Below are positions 8,598 through 16,524 of a stretch of 64,000 bases of DNA, in pieces. The notes beneath the pieces are model-generated. The model was not told where the DNA came from. It did not search any database and saw only the letters and a list, made by a program, of their open reading frames with translations. Source of the stretch: Deltaproteobacteria bacterium (GTDB lineage: Bacteria > Myxococcota_A > UBA9160 > UBA6930); NCBI GenBank assembly GCA_016875395.1, contig VGRF01000022.1, positions 1 through 64,000 of the forward strand, read 5' to 3'. Numbering within the stretch: position 1 is the stretch's first letter; each line of letters begins with the position of its first letter. A program made the translations under genes and the position numbers.

Positions 8598-9724
8598 GCA
8601 TCGAAGCCAAGTCGATCACCAAGCAGTTCGGCGCGTTCACCGCGTTGGGCGGCGTCGACCTGCACGTGAAGGAGGGCGACCTGCTCGCGCTGCTCGGGCC
8701 TTCGGGCTCGGGCAAGACGACGCTGCTGCGCATCCTCGCGGGCCTCGAGACGCCCGACGCGGGCCGCGTCTTCATCGACGACGTGGATGCGACGGATCAC
8801 GCGGTCGGCGACCGCGGCATCGGCTTTGTGTTCCAGCACTACGCGCTGTTCAAGCACATGAGCGTGCTCGAGAACGTCGCGTTCGGCCTGCGCGTGAAGC
8901 CGCGCCGCCAGCGCCTCGCGGACGCGGAGATTCGCAAGCGCGCGCTCGAGCTGCTGGACTTCGTGCAGCTCGCCGGCCTCTCGGAGCGCATGCCGGCGCA
9001 GCTATCAGGCGGACAGCGCCAGCGCGTCGCGCTCGCGCGCGCTCTCGCGGTGCGGCCGCGCGTGCTGCTGCTCGACGAGCCGTTCGGCGCGCTCGACGCG
9101 CGCGTGCGCAAGGACCTGCGCCGCTGGCTGCGAAAGCTCCACGACGAGCTGCACATCACGAGCGTGTTCGTGACGCACGATCAGGAGGAAGCGCTCGAGC
9201 TCGCCGACCGCGTCGTGGTGATGAACCAGGGCCGCATCGAGCAGGTCGGATCCACGGACGAGCTCTACGAGCGCCCGGCGTCGCCTTTCATCTTCGACTT
9301 CCTCGGCGACGCGAACGTGCTTCCCGCGGAAGTGCGCGGACGCAGCGTGTTCCTGCAAGGCGCCGAGCAGCCGATCGCCAGCGACGCGATTCATCCGAGC
9401 GGCGCCGCGGATGTCTACGTACGGCCTGGCGACCTGCGCCTCGCCGACGCGGGCGCGGCGGGCGTCGAGGTCGTGATCGAGAGCGTGCAGCGCACGGGGC
9501 CGATCGTGCGCGTGGCCGCGCAGCTGCGCGGGGGGCGGCTGCCCGTCGCGATCGAGCTGCCGCACCTGCATCACGACGTGCCGCACTTCGTCGCGGGCGC
9601 AGCGCTGAGGCTGCGGCTCATGCAGTTCAGCGTGTTCCCGCGAGAGGCGCGCGCGCCGTCGCCGCCGACACTCGCGGCGCCGGTGCTGATCGGGCGTGAG
9701 CGCGAGCGCGAGATCGCGGGCTGA
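8594..9724 (+). CDS. cysA: Sulfate ABC transporter ATP-binding protein CysA
   Basis: A 376-residue ABC ATPase that powers sulfate import. Walker A is [14 protein letters not shown] (near residue 35), the Q-loop lies in [20 protein letters not shown], the ABC signature is [15 protein letters not shown], Walker B is [12 protein letters not shown], and the switch histidine is in [14 protein letters not shown]-terminal regulatory TOBE-type domain covers about residues 240-355. The ATG overlaps the cysW stop. The gene ends the operon; the next genes are on the opposite strand and converge with it. Confidence 0.95.
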   Translation: MSIEAKSITKQFGAFTALGGVDLHVKEGDLLALLGPSGSGKTTLLRILAGLETPDAGRVFIDDVDATDHAVGDRGIGFVFQHYALFKHMSVLENVAFGLRVKPRRQRLADAEIRKRALELLDFVQLAGLSERMPAQLSGGQRQRVALARALAVRPRVLLLDEPFGALDARVRKDLRRWLRKLHDELHITSVFVTHDQEEALELADRVVVMNQGRIEQVGSTDELYERPASPFIFDFLGDANVLPAEVRGRSVFLQGAEQPIASDAIHPSGAADVYVRPGDLRLADAGAAGVEVVIESVQRTGPIVRVAAQLRGGRLPVAIELPHLHHDVPHFVAGAALRLRLMQFSVFPREARAPSPPTLAAPVLIGREREREIAG

Positions 9725-9730
9725 GCGCGC

Positions 9731-10276
9731 TCACCCCCGCGCCTTCAGCTCCTGGCGAAACTTTGCGAACGCCTCGCCCTCCCACGCGCGATGCTCGCCC
9801 TTCGCGTAGGCCTGCGCGTTGCGCGCGTAGTTCCAGGCGTTCTCGCGGTTCTCGCGCGTGAAGTCGCGCTGCTTGATCACCTTGCCGGGCACGCCCGCCA
9901 CGAGCGAGTGCGGCGGCACGATCATCTTCTCGCGCACCACGGCGCCCGGCGCGACGATCGAGCCGCGGCCGATCACGGCGCCGTCCATCACGATCGCGCC
10001 GATGCCGATCAGGCAGTCGTCCTCGATCGTGCAGCCGTGGACCACGGCGCGGTGGGTGATCGAGCACAGGTCGCCGATCACGGTGGGGTCGTCGTAGCCG
10101 ACGTGGATCATCGTGAAGTCTTGGATGTTCGTGTTGCGCCCGATCTGCACGCGCTGGCACTCGCTGCGAATCACGACGTTCGGCCACAGCGAGGAGCCTT
10201 CGCCCACTGAGATGCGCCCGTAGAGCTGCACGCCGGGCGCGATGAACACGCTCGGATGGATCTCTTGCACGCTCAC
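9731..10276 (-). CDS. Gamma-carbonic-anhydrase-like hexapeptide-repeat protein
   Basis: A 181-residue left-handed beta-helix protein. Repeats such as SLWPNVVIRSECQRVQIGRN and GIGAIVMDGAVIGRGSIVAP show the hexapeptide pattern. The three metal-binding histidines expected for gamma-class carbonic anhydrases fit MIHVGYDD and ITHRAVVHGC, and the C-terminal helix begins near HSLVAGVPGKVIKQRDF. The family (YrdA/PaaY/CaiE) includes active carbonic anhydrases and proteins of unknown activity. The GTG start overlaps the end of the upstream TraB/GumN gene (GTGA), so the two are translationally linked. A longer frame upstream is antisense to that gene and was not used. Confidence 0.85.
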   Translation of the reverse strand: MSVQEIHPSVFIAPGVQLYGRISVGEGSSLWPNVVIRSECQRVQIGRNTNIQDFTMIHVGYDDPTVIGDLCSITHRAVVHGCTIEDDCLIGIGAIVMDGAVIGRGSIVAPGAVVREKMIVPPHSLVAGVPGKVIKQRDFTRENRENAWNYARNAQAYAKGEHRAWEGEAFAKFRQELKARG

Positions 10277-11196
10277 TCCTTCGCGCTTCGCCGCGCGCGC
10301 GGCGTCTTCGGGATGCGCTCGACTCGATAACCGAGCGCGGCGAGAAGCTGCGGGATCGCGGTCTCGCCCACCATGTGGCCCGCGCCGAGCGCGACGAACC
10401 AGCGCCCGCCCGCGTCGACGAGCTTCGCGATGTCGGCGGCGAAGTCGCGATTGCGCGCGTGGTAGATCGACTCGAAGTACGGGGCCGCGTCCGGCCCGGT
10501 GGGCGAGGCGAAGACCGCGCGCGCGAGCGAAGCGAGGTCGCCGCGCTGCCAGGCGAGCGCGAGCGTGTCGACGGGCGATCCCGGCGCCGGGAACACGGCG
10601 TCGCGCAGCAACAACTCCTGCGTGGCGAGCGGCATCGCGTCGAAGCGCGCGATCTGCTCTGCGGTGGTCTCGAGGCCGCGCGCCGGCTTCTGCGCGGCGA
10701 TCGCGTCCGCCGCGAGGCTGCGCTCGACGCCGACTTCGCGCGAGAAGCCCTCGGCTTCGAGCTGATCGCTCGCGAGCGCGAGCGTCACGACCCACGGCTC
10801 CCAGCCGAGCCAACGATCGAGCGGGATCTTTCGCTCGCGAAAACGCTTCTCGACGGCGCTGAAGACTTCCGGCGAGATCAGCTCACGGAACGTCTTGCCC
10901 TCGGGGAGCTGACCGAGGTCGATGATCAGGTTCGTGACGAGCGGCGAGCCGAGTTCCTCGGGCGCCACTTCGAGCACGAGCTCGTCCGCGGCTGCGAGCG
11001 CGCTCGCGATTGCGGGATCGAGCGCGAGCTCCTGCTTCCCGACGTGCAGCGTGCCGAGCAGGTGCGCGCTGCCGCCCGCGCCGTCGGCGCGCGCGATGCG
11101 CCAGAACACCAGCTCGCCCGTCTCGCGCGGGCGCGGTGTCGTCGCGCACGCCGACAGCGCGAGGGCGAGAGCGAGCAGCGTGCGCGTCCCGGTCAC
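10273..11196 (-). CDS. TraB/GumN-family lipoprotein
   Basis: A 307-residue protein with a lipoprotein signal peptide (LALALALSAC, lipid-attachment Cys at about residue 17). The two hallmark motifs of the TraB/GumN (PrgY/Tiki-like) family are present: LLGTLHVG near the N-terminus (GxxH) and GAGHMVGE near the C-terminus (GHxxG). Tiki proteins are metalloproteases; bacterial members are mostly uncharacterised, so a protease activity is possible but not shown. The lipobox places it at the periplasmic face of a membrane. It forms a two-gene unit with the hexapeptide-repeat protein. Confidence 0.82.
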   Translation of the reverse strand: MTGTRTLLALALALSACATTPRPRETGELVFWRIARADGAGGSAHLLGTLHVGKQELALDPAIASALAAADELVLEVAPEELGSPLVTNLIIDLGQLPEGKTFRELISPEVFSAVEKRFRERKIPLDRWLGWEPWVVTLALASDQLEAEGFSREVGVERSLAADAIAAQKPARGLETTAEQIARFDAMPLATQELLLRDAVFPAPGSPVDTLALAWQRGDLASLARAVFASPTGPDAAPYFESIYHARNRDFAADIAKLVDAGGRWFVALGAGHMVGETAIPQLLAALGYRVERIPKTPRARRSAKE

Positions 11197-11279
11197 GTCG
11201 CGGCTCGCTCCCTAATCACTCGCGCGCGGCGCTGCGCGCGGGAGCGCTTATCGTAGGTGCTTCTCGCGGAGGAACTCGC

Positions 11280-12254
11280 GTGCGTGCAGTCGTCGTGGAT
11301 CGCTGGATGGACCCCTCGGAGCTGCGGGTGTCGGAAGCGCCGGAGCCGGAGCTGCGGCCCGGCGCGCTGCTCGTCGACGTGAAGGCCGCGGGCTGCAACT
11401 TCTTCGACATCCTGATGGTGCAGGGCCGCTATCAGCAGAAGCCGCCGTTCCCGTTCATCCCCGGCGCCGAGATCGCGGGCGTGGTGCGCGCAGTGGGCGA
11501 CGGCGTGCGCGGCTTCGCGCCCGGCGACCGCGTGCTCGCGGGCCCGGGCCTCGGCGCGTTCGCAGAGCGCGCGCTGGTGGCCGCCCGCGATGCGCACGAG
11601 CTGCCGAGCGCGATGAGCTTCGCGGAGGGCGCGGCGCTTCCCACGATCTACCCCACCTCGTACGCGGGCCTCGTCTTCCGCGCGCGCCTCGCGCAGGGCG
11701 AGACCCTGCTGGTGCACGCCGCAGCGGGCGGCGTCGGCAGCGCGGCGGTGCAGATCGGCCGGGCGCTCGGGGCGCGGGTGATCGCCACGGCCTCGGGCGA
11801 GGAGAAGCTGAAGATCGCGCGCGAGGCGGGGGCCGACGTGGCGATCGACTACACGCGCGAAGACTGGGTCGCGCGCGTGCTGGCGGAGACCTGGGGGCGC
11901 GGCGCCGACGTGATCTACGACTCGGTGGGCGGCGACGTCTTCGACAAGTCCCTCAAGTGCATCGCCTGGAACGGGCGCCTGCTCGTGATCGGCTTTGCCG
12001 GGGGCGAGATCCCGAGCGTGAAGGCGAACCGCATCCTGCTGAAGAACATCGCCGTGGTGGGCCTGCACTGGGGCGCCTACGCGAAGTTCGAGCCGGAGCG
12101 CATCCCCGAGACGTACCGGGCGCTCTTCGACATGGCCGAGAAGGGCGAGATCCGCCCGCTGATCTACCGCGAGTACCCCCTGGCCGAGGTGGCCGCTGCG
12201 CTGGCGGCGCTCGGCTCGAGGCAGAGCTGGGGGAAGGTGATCCTCGCGCCGTGA
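11280..12254 (+). CDS. NADPH:quinone oxidoreductase family protein (MDR superfamily)
   Basis: A 324-residue zinc-independent medium-chain dehydrogenase/reductase. The N-terminal GroES-like domain includes CNFFDILMVQGRYQQKPPFP and PGAEIAGVVRAVGDGV. The Rossmann NADPH-binding domain has AAAGGVGSAAVQIGRALGA (the AxxGxxG signature), and GADVIYDSVGGDVF is typical of quinone oxidoreductases. No zinc-ligand cysteines are seen at the catalytic positions. It probably reduces quinones or enoyl-type carbonyls with NADPH; the physiological substrate is unknown. The GTG at 11280 follows a CGGAGGA site. It is transcribed away from the TraB/GumN gene and stands alone. Confidence 0.88.
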   Translation: MRAVVVDRWMDPSELRVSEAPEPELRPGALLVDVKAAGCNFFDILMVQGRYQQKPPFPFIPGAEIAGVVRAVGDGVRGFAPGDRVLAGPGLGAFAERALVAARDAHELPSAMSFAEGAALPTIYPTSYAGLVFRARLAQGETLLVHAAAGGVGSAAVQIGRALGARVIATASGEEKLKIAREAGADVAIDYTREDWVARVLAETWGRGADVIYDSVGGDVFDKSLKCIAWNGRLLVIGFAGGEIPSVKANRILLKNIAVVGLHWGAYAKFEPERIPETYRALFDMAEKGEIRPLIYREYPLAEVAAALAALGSRQSWGKVILAP

Positions 12255-12270
12255 GCGGGTCACGCGGTGG

Positions 12271-12297
12271 CACGCTTGGGGTCAGACCCCGGGCGTG
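12271..12297. repeat. Intergenic hairpin before rpsP
   Basis: A near-perfect inverted repeat (CACGC, then GGGGTC-A-GACCCC, closing with GCGTG) lies between the oxidoreductase stop and rpsP. No T-run follows. It could be a transcription terminator for the upstream gene or another dispersed palindrome like those at 1950 and 14672. The remaining 120 nt before rpsP hold no gene and should contain its promoter, which I could not pick out with confidence. Confidence 0.6.
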
Positions 12298-12421
12298 ACT
12301 CCGCAAATTCCGCGTTGACCCCTCCCGGCGCCTCGCCTAGCTTGCGCGGCCTTTCGCGGGCCCAATTCGGCGATTTCGCGACGAAATTGCTCCCTGCGGC
12401 GCGCGGTTCCCCGGAGTCCTC

Positions 12422-12706
12422 ATGGTCAAGATTCGTCTCATGCGTGCGGGTGCGAAGAGCCGCCCGTACTACCGCCTGATCGCGATCGACGAGCGCGCGC
12501 CCCGCAACGGCCGCAAGCTCGAAGAGCTCGGCACGTACGACCCCATCGCGAAGGGCGCGCAGATCAAGCTGTACGGCGAGCGCATCGCGAAGTGGGTGGG
12601 CAAGGGCGCGCAGATGACTCCCGCCGCCAAGGCGCTGGTGAAGCGCGGCAGGAAGCTCGAAGCGACGCTGCTCGCAGCCGCCGCCGCGAGCGAGGCCTCG
12701 GCGTAG
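12422..12706 (+). CDS. rpsP: 30S ribosomal protein S16
   Basis: A 94-residue S16, part of the small-subunit body. The N-terminus MVKIRLMRAGAKSRPYYRL and ELGTYDPIAK are diagnostic, and the following GERIAKWVGKGAQMT matches the family core. It opens the classic rpsP-khpA-rimM-trmD-rplS operon, which couples ribosomal protein production to rRNA and tRNA maturation. The next gene starts 2 nt after the stop. Confidence 0.97.
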   Translation: MVKIRLMRAGAKSRPYYRLIAIDERAPRNGRKLEELGTYDPIAKGAQIKLYGERIAKWVGKGAQMTPAAKALVKRGRKLEATLLAAAAASEASA

Positions 12707-12708
12707 TC

Positions 12709-12936
12709 GTGGCCAGCGCAGCGGAGCTCGTGGAGTTCATCGCGAAGGGCATCGTGGACTCGCCGGACGCGGTGCGCGTGAATGCGCAGGACGGCGGGCG
12801 GCTGCTCGAGCTCGTCACCGCGGACGAGGACCGCGGGCGCGTGATCGGGCGCCAAGGCCGCGTCGCGAAGGCGATCCGCTCGGTGCTCGCCGCCTCGCGC
12901 AGCGGGCGCGACGTGCGGCTCGACATCGTCGATTGA
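12709..12936 (+). CDS. khpA: KH-domain RNA-binding protein KhpA
   Basis: A 75-residue protein made of a single KH domain, with the RNA-contacting GxxG loop as GRQG (in VIGRQGRVAKAIRSVL). It matches KhpA (formerly YlqC), the small KH protein encoded between rpsP and rimM in many bacteria. In some bacteria KhpA pairs with KhpB (Jag) and binds many RNAs, affecting cell size. The GTG at 12709 is 2 nt after the rpsP stop, and the stop overlaps the rimM start. Confidence 0.92.
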   Translation: MASAAELVEFIAKGIVDSPDAVRVNAQDGGRLLELVTADEDRGRVIGRQGRVAKAIRSVLAASRSGRDVRLDIVD

Positions 12937-13478
12937 GTTTTCGCGCGCCCTCGCGCCGAGTGATCGTCGGGCGCATCGCGGGCGCGCACGGGATTCGCGG
13001 GGAAGTTCGCGTCGAGCTTCAGTCGAGCGCCGAGTTGCTCCTGGGATTGCAGCGCGTCGCGCTCTCCCGAGTTGGCATCGACGACCCGCAGGCAACTGAA
13101 ACCGAGATCGAGGGAGGAACGACAGCAAGGCCGGGCGAGGCGAGGCTCAGGCTCAACGGCATTGCGGATCGCGATGCGGCTGAGGCGCTGCGCGGAACGC
13201 TCGTGCTCGCGAGCACGCAAGACCTGCCGCCGCTTCCCGCGGGCAGCCACTACTGGTTCGAGCTGGTGGGCTGCGCGGTCGAGAGGGCGAGCGGCGAGCG
13301 CGTCGGTGAGGTGAGCGAGCTCTGGGACACCGGCGCCGCGCACGACGTGCTCGTGGTCGCGGGCGACGACGGCAAGCGGCGACTGATCCCGATGGTGAGC
13401 GCGCTCCTGCGCACGGTGGACGTCGCGGCGAAGCGCATCGTGCTCGAGGACGTCGCGGGCCTCGCGGATCCGGCGTAG
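12933..13478 (+). CDS. rimM: Ribosome maturation factor RimM
   Basis: A 181-residue protein that helps assemble the head of the 30S subunit and binds S19. VGRIAGAHGIRGEVRVELQS near the N-terminus is the RimM barrel signature, and the C-terminal PRC-barrel includes YWFELVGCAVERASGERVGE and KRRLIPMV. The proposed start is a TTG overlapping the khpA stop (TTGA). Codon use around residues 30-75 is a little less G+C-biased than in the neighbours. The gene is followed by a dispersed repeat element before trmD. Confidence 0.93.
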   Translation: MSFRAPSRRVIVGRIAGAHGIRGEVRVELQSSAELLLGLQRVALSRVGIDDPQATETEIEGGTTARPGEARLRLNGIADRDAAEALRGTLVLASTQDLPPLPAGSHYWFELVGCAVERASGERVGEVSELWDTGAAHDVLVVAGDDGKRRLIPMVSALLRTVDVAAKRIVLEDVAGLADPA

Positions 13479-13517
13479 CAAGCGAAGCGCGCAGCAAGCC
13501 GAAGGCGAGCGAAGTTC
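13478..13517 (+). repeat. Dispersed repeat element, copy before trmD
   Basis: A member of the intergenic repeat family described in the findings. It has a conserved left block (GCAAGCGAAGCGCGCAGC), a short GCC-GAA-GGC hairpin and a conserved right block (GCGAAGTTC). It begins at the rimM stop and ends 15 nt before the trmD ATG, filling nearly the whole rimM-trmD gap. Related copies lie before rsmI, dprA, trmFO and argB. Confidence 0.8.
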
Positions 13518-13532
13518 AGCGCGGAGCGCCGC

Positions 13533-14234
13533 ATGAAACGAGTGGACGTCATCACGATCTTCCCCGAGCTGTTCGCGCCGTTTCGCGAGGCGGGCGTGCT
13601 CGGGCAGGCGATTGCGCGAGGCGAGCTGATTCTCGAAGCGCACGACCTCCGGAGCTGGACGAAGGACAAACACCGCAGCGTCGACGACATCCCCTACGGC
13701 GGGGGTCCCGGCATGGTGATGAAGCCGGAGCCGATCGTGGAGGCGGTCGAGGCGGTGGTGGGAGCGAAGGGCGCGCGCGGGGCGCGCGTGCTGCTGATGA
13801 GCCCGCAGGGCGAGAGGTTCACGCAAGAAAAGGCGAAGGAGTGGGCCCGGGAGAGCCATCTCGCGATCGTGTGCGGCCGGTATGAGGGCGTGGACCAGCG
13901 CGCCATCGAGCTGGCGATCGACGAGGAGATCTCGATAGGGGACTACGTGCTGTCGGGCGGCGAGGCCGCGGCGATGGTGGTGATCGAGGCAGTTTCGAGA
14001 TTCGTGCCGGGGGTGCTCGGGAACCCGGCTTCAGCGGAGACGGAGTCGTTCCAACAGAGTTTGCTCGAAGGGCCGCAGTACACGCGGCCCGCCGAGTTCC
14101 GGGGGCTCGCAGTGCCCGAGGTGCTGCGCTCCGGGGATCATGCAAAGATCGCGCGCTGGCGGGCGGAAGCGGCGCTCGCGCGCACAAAGCAGCGGCGGCC
14201 GGACCTCTTGGCGCGCGGCGAAGGAGACGAGTGA
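13533..14234 (+). CDS. trmD: tRNA (guanine-N1)-methyltransferase TrmD
   Basis: A 233-residue SPOUT methyltransferase that methylates G37 of tRNAs reading CNN codons (and related ones), which prevents +1 frameshifting. Diagnostic segments are the N-terminus [11 protein letters not shown], the trefoil-knot SAM site [20 protein letters not shown], and [10 protein letters not shown]. The length is normal. The ATG follows a dispersed repeat rather than the very short gap seen elsewhere in this operon. The stop overlaps the rplS start. Confidence 0.97.
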   Translation: MKRVDVITIFPELFAPFREAGVLGQAIARGELILEAHDLRSWTKDKHRSVDDIPYGGGPGMVMKPEPIVEAVEAVVGAKGARGARVLLMSPQGERFTQEKAKEWARESHLAIVCGRYEGVDQRAIELAIDEEISIGDYVLSGGEAAAMVVIEAVSRFVPGVLGNPASAETESFQQSLLEGPQYTRPAEFRGLAVPEVLRSGDHAKIARWRAEAALARTKQRRPDLLARGEGDE

Positions 14235-14665
14235 TGAATGCAGTAGACGTGATCGAGCGCGAGTCGCACCGCAAGGACCTGCCCCCGTTCCGGTCGGGCG
14301 ACACGGTGCGCGTGCACGTGAAGATCCGCGAAGGCGACAAGGAGCGGACGCAGGTGTTCGAGGGCGTCGTGATCCGCCGCCGCCGCGGAGGCTCGAGCGG
14401 CAGCTTCACCGTGCGCAAAGTCTCCTACGGCGTCGGCGTCGAGCGCATCTTCCCCACCGATTCGCCGAGCGTGGAGAAGCTCGAGATCAAGAGCCGCGGC
14501 CACGTGCGCCGCTCGCGCCTCTACTTCCTGCGCGACCTGCGCGGCAAGAAGGCGCGCCTGCGCTCGAAGCTGCGCGACCTCTCGGGCCTCGTGCCCGAGG
14601 AAGGCGCCGACGAGCGCGAAGCGGTGCTCGCCGCGGCTGCCGCAGGCGCACCCGAAGCGAAGTAG
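14234..14665 (+). CDS. rplS: 50S ribosomal protein L19
   Basis: A 143-residue L19, located at the 30S-50S interface. [32 protein letters not shown] and [20 protein letters not shown] are diagnostic. The C-terminal tail after about residue 115 is longer than usual (acidic and Ala-rich). The ATG at 14234 overlaps the trmD stop and has an AAGGAG site 8 nt upstream; the adjacent GTG at 14231 is less well placed. It ends the operon, and a palindrome follows. Confidence 0.97.
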   Translation: MNAVDVIERESHRKDLPPFRSGDTVRVHVKIREGDKERTQVFEGVVIRRRRGGSSGSFTVRKVSYGVGVERIFPTDSPSVEKLEIKSRGHVRRSRLYFLRDLRGKKARLRSKLRDLSGLVPEEGADEREAVLAAAAAGAPEAK

Positions 14666-14671
14666 GCACGC

Positions 14672-14698
14672 GGCCATCGGTGCCAGGCACCGATGGCC
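14672..14698. repeat. Perfect palindromic intergenic repeat, copy 2
   Basis: A 27-nt perfect inverted repeat with 13-nt arms around a central A, identical to the core of 1950-1978. It lies 6 nt after the rplS stop and 5 nt before the end of the convergent cupin gene. A bidirectional terminator role is possible here, but there is no T-run on either side. Confidence 0.85.
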
Positions 14699-14703
14699 AC
14701 TCG

Positions 14704-15078
14704 TCAGGCCTTGCTCGTGCCCTCGCGCCCGAAGTCGTCCTCGATGCGCACCACGTCGTCGAGCTCGGGCGTCGACACCTCCATCACCTCGACGCGCTCG
14801 AGCGCGATGAAGCGGTGGATGCGGCCCACCGGCACGCGCCGGTGCTCACCGGGCCCGAGGTCGATCTCCTGCAGCTTGCCCGCATCGTCCTCGAGCACGA
14901 GGCGCAGCTGGCCGCGCACGACGTAGATCGTCTCGTCCTTCTTCAGGTGCTTCTGCAGCGAGAGCCGCTTGCCTGCTTCGATCACGAGCAGCTTGCCCAC
15001 GTAGCGATCCGTGTGCGCCCAGATCAGCTCGTGACCCCAGGGCTTCTCCACCCGCCGCGCGCCGTCGCCTGCCACCAC
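14704..15078 (-). CDS. Cupin-domain protein (type II phosphomannose-isomerase-like)
   Basis: A 124-residue single cupin. EKPWGHELIWAHTDRYVGKL at the N-terminus and the metal-site motif HLKKDETIYVVRGQLRL followed by GPGEHRRVPVGRIHRF (cupin motifs 1 and 2) resemble the C-terminal isomerase domain of bifunctional mannose-1-phosphate guanylyltransferase/phosphomannose isomerase. It may interconvert mannose-6-phosphate and fructose-6-phosphate or bind another sugar. This is notable because the guanylyltransferase at 36170 lacks such a domain. The start is one of two adjacent GTG codons. Function beyond 'sugar-type cupin' is inferred. Confidence 0.75.
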   Translation of the reverse strand: MVAGDGARRVEKPWGHELIWAHTDRYVGKLLVIEAGKRLSLQKHLKKDETIYVVRGQLRLVLEDDAGKLQEIDLGPGEHRRVPVGRIHRFIALERVEVMEVSTPELDDVVRIEDDFGREGTSKA

Positions 15079-15120
15079 ACACCTCGGTCTGGCGAGTATC
15101 GGCGCGCCCGCCGCGAGGCT

Positions 15121-15513
15121 TCACCGCTCCTCGCTCGCGTCGAAGGCCGCCTGCCAGTGGCGCAACTCGTATCCGCCGCCCGGGAGCGCCGCCACTGCGA
15201 TCACGTCGAAGCGCGCGCGCAGGTGCGCCGCGCGCCGCGCATGGAGCCACGCGTACGCCCCGCGCACGAGCCGCGCACGCTTGCGCGCATCCACGGCTTC
15301 CTCCGCCGCACCCGCGAGCGCGCCGCGCCGCGTCTTCACCTCCACGAACACGCACACGCCGCCGCGCAGCGCGACGAGATCGAGCTCGACGCCCTCCGCG
15401 CGCGCGTTGCGCGCCACGACGCGATAGCCGCGTCGCGCTAGATACTGCGCCGCGCAGCGTTCGCCCGCGGCGCCGAGCGCGAGCCGCTCGGGATCCCGAG
15501 TTGTTACGGCCAC
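15121..15513 (-). CDS. YraN-family (UPF0102) endonuclease-like protein
   Basis: A 130-residue protein with the UPF0102 pattern: LGAAGERCAAQYLARRGYRV near the N-terminus, then ELDLVALRGGVCVFVEVKTR. This is the predicted E-D-ExK nuclease core, similar to Holliday-junction resolvases. Activity has not been shown for most members. The start is a GTG at 15513; a longer frame upstream runs antisense to rsmI and is rejected. It is divergent from rsmI, a pairing common in bacteria. Confidence 0.88.
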   Translation of the reverse strand: MAVTTRDPERLALGAAGERCAAQYLARRGYRVVARNARAEGVELDLVALRGGVCVFVEVKTRRGALAGAAEEAVDARKRARLVRGAYAWLHARRAAHLRARFDVIAVAALPGGGYELRHWQAAFDASEER

Positions 15514-15622
15514 GTTCCGTCTCCCGGGACCAGCGGGGCGACCAGCCGACGCTAGCGAGCGAGCGGAGCAAAGGAATGACAGTGGGCGATCGGCAAGCCT
15601 GCACGCGCCGCCGAAGTCGGCG

Positions 15623-15664
15623 GCGCAGCAGGCGCGCAGTGAGCCGCAGGCGAGCGGAGTTCGG
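15623..15664 (+). repeat. Dispersed repeat element, copy before rsmI
   Basis: Contains the family core GCGCAGTGAGCCGCAGGCGA followed by GCGGAGTTC and ends 5 nt before the rsmI ATG. The GGAAGAG right after it could serve as the ribosome-binding site. The rest of the yraN-rsmI gap (15514-15622) has no gene; further repeat-like fragments (for example GCTAGCGAGCGAGCGGAGC) are seen there. Confidence 0.7.
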
Positions 15665-15669
15665 AAGAG

Positions 15670-16524
15670 ATGGGAACGCTGCACGTGATCGCGACGCCGA
15701 TCGGCAACCTCGACGACATCACGCTGCGCGCGCTCGCGGAGCTTCGTGCGACTGAGGTGCTCTACGCCGAGGACACGCGCCGCACGCGCATCTTGCTCGA
15801 TCGCCACGGCATTCCCGTGCGCGCGCGCTCGCTGCACGCCCACAACGAGGCCGAGCGCTGCGCGGAGGCGCTCGCAGCGCTCGCGGAGGGGCGGCGCGTC
15901 GCGCTCGTGTCGGATGCCGGCACGCCGACGGTCTCGGATCCGGGCGCGCGGCTCGCGGCGGAGGCGATCGCGGCGGGGCACACGGTCGTGGCGCTGCCCG
16001 GTGCTTCGGCGGTGCTCACTGCCCTCGTCGTGTCCGGCTTGCCCGCGACACCGTTCACGTTCGTCGGCTTTCTGCCGCGCCGTGGGCGTGAGCGTTCGGA
16101 GCTGATCGATTCGCTCCGCTCGCGTCCGGAGACGCTCGTCTTCTTCGAGTCGCCGCAGCGCATCGCGGATACGCTCGGCGAGCTCGCCGACGCGCTCGGC
16201 GATCGGCGCGGCTGCGTCGCGCGCGAGCTCACGAAGCTCCACGAGGAGGCCGCGCGCGGCACGCTGCGCGAGCTCGCGGCGCGATTCGCCGAGGGCGCGC
16301 GCGGTGAGATCACGCTCGTGGTCGAGGGCGCGCGCGCGGAGGATGCGCCGGCGCCGAGCGCGGAGGCGCTGCGCCGGCGCGTCGCGGAGCTGCTCGCGAG
16401 CGGGCTCTCGCCGCGCGACGTTGCCGACGCGCTGCGCGGCGAAACGCGGCTCCCGCGCCGCGAGCTGTACGCGCTCGCGCTCACGCTGAGGGCAGAGCGC
16501 GCAGCTGAGAGCGAGGCGGAGTGA
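15670..16524 (+). CDS. rsmI: 16S rRNA (cytidine-2'-O)-methyltransferase RsmI
   Basis: A 284-residue tetrapyrrole-methylase-fold enzyme that 2'-O-methylates C1402 of 16S rRNA in the decoding centre. Diagnostic segments are GTLHVIATPIGNLDDITLRA at the N-terminus, EDTRRTRILLDRHGI, VSDAGTPTVSDPG and PGASAVLTALVVSGLP. The ATG follows a dispersed repeat. The stop overlaps the GTG of the heparinase-like gene (GTGA), so the two are translationally coupled although functionally unrelated. Confidence 0.95.
   Translation: MGTLHVIATPIGNLDDITLRALAELRATEVLYAEDTRRTRILLDRHGIPVRARSLHAHNEAERCAEALAALAEGRRVALVSDAGTPTVSDPGARLAAEAIAAGHTVVALPGASAVLTALVVSGLPATPFTFVGFLPRRGRERSELIDSLRSRPETLVFFESPQRIADTLGELADALGDRRGCVARELTKLHEEAARGTLRELAARFAEGARGEITLVVEGARAEDAPAPSAEALRRRVAELLASGLSPRDVADALRGETRLPRRELYALALTLRAERAAESEAE

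Noticed and set aside
12269-12285. TGGCACGCTTGGGG as a second sigma-54 promoter before rpsP
   Set aside because: There is no GC dinucleotide at the right distance for the -12 element, and the bases belong to a hairpin.
14666-15120. An rnhB gene after rplS, as in many genomes with this operon
   Set aside because: The DNA here encodes a convergent cupin protein and no RNase HII motifs are seen.
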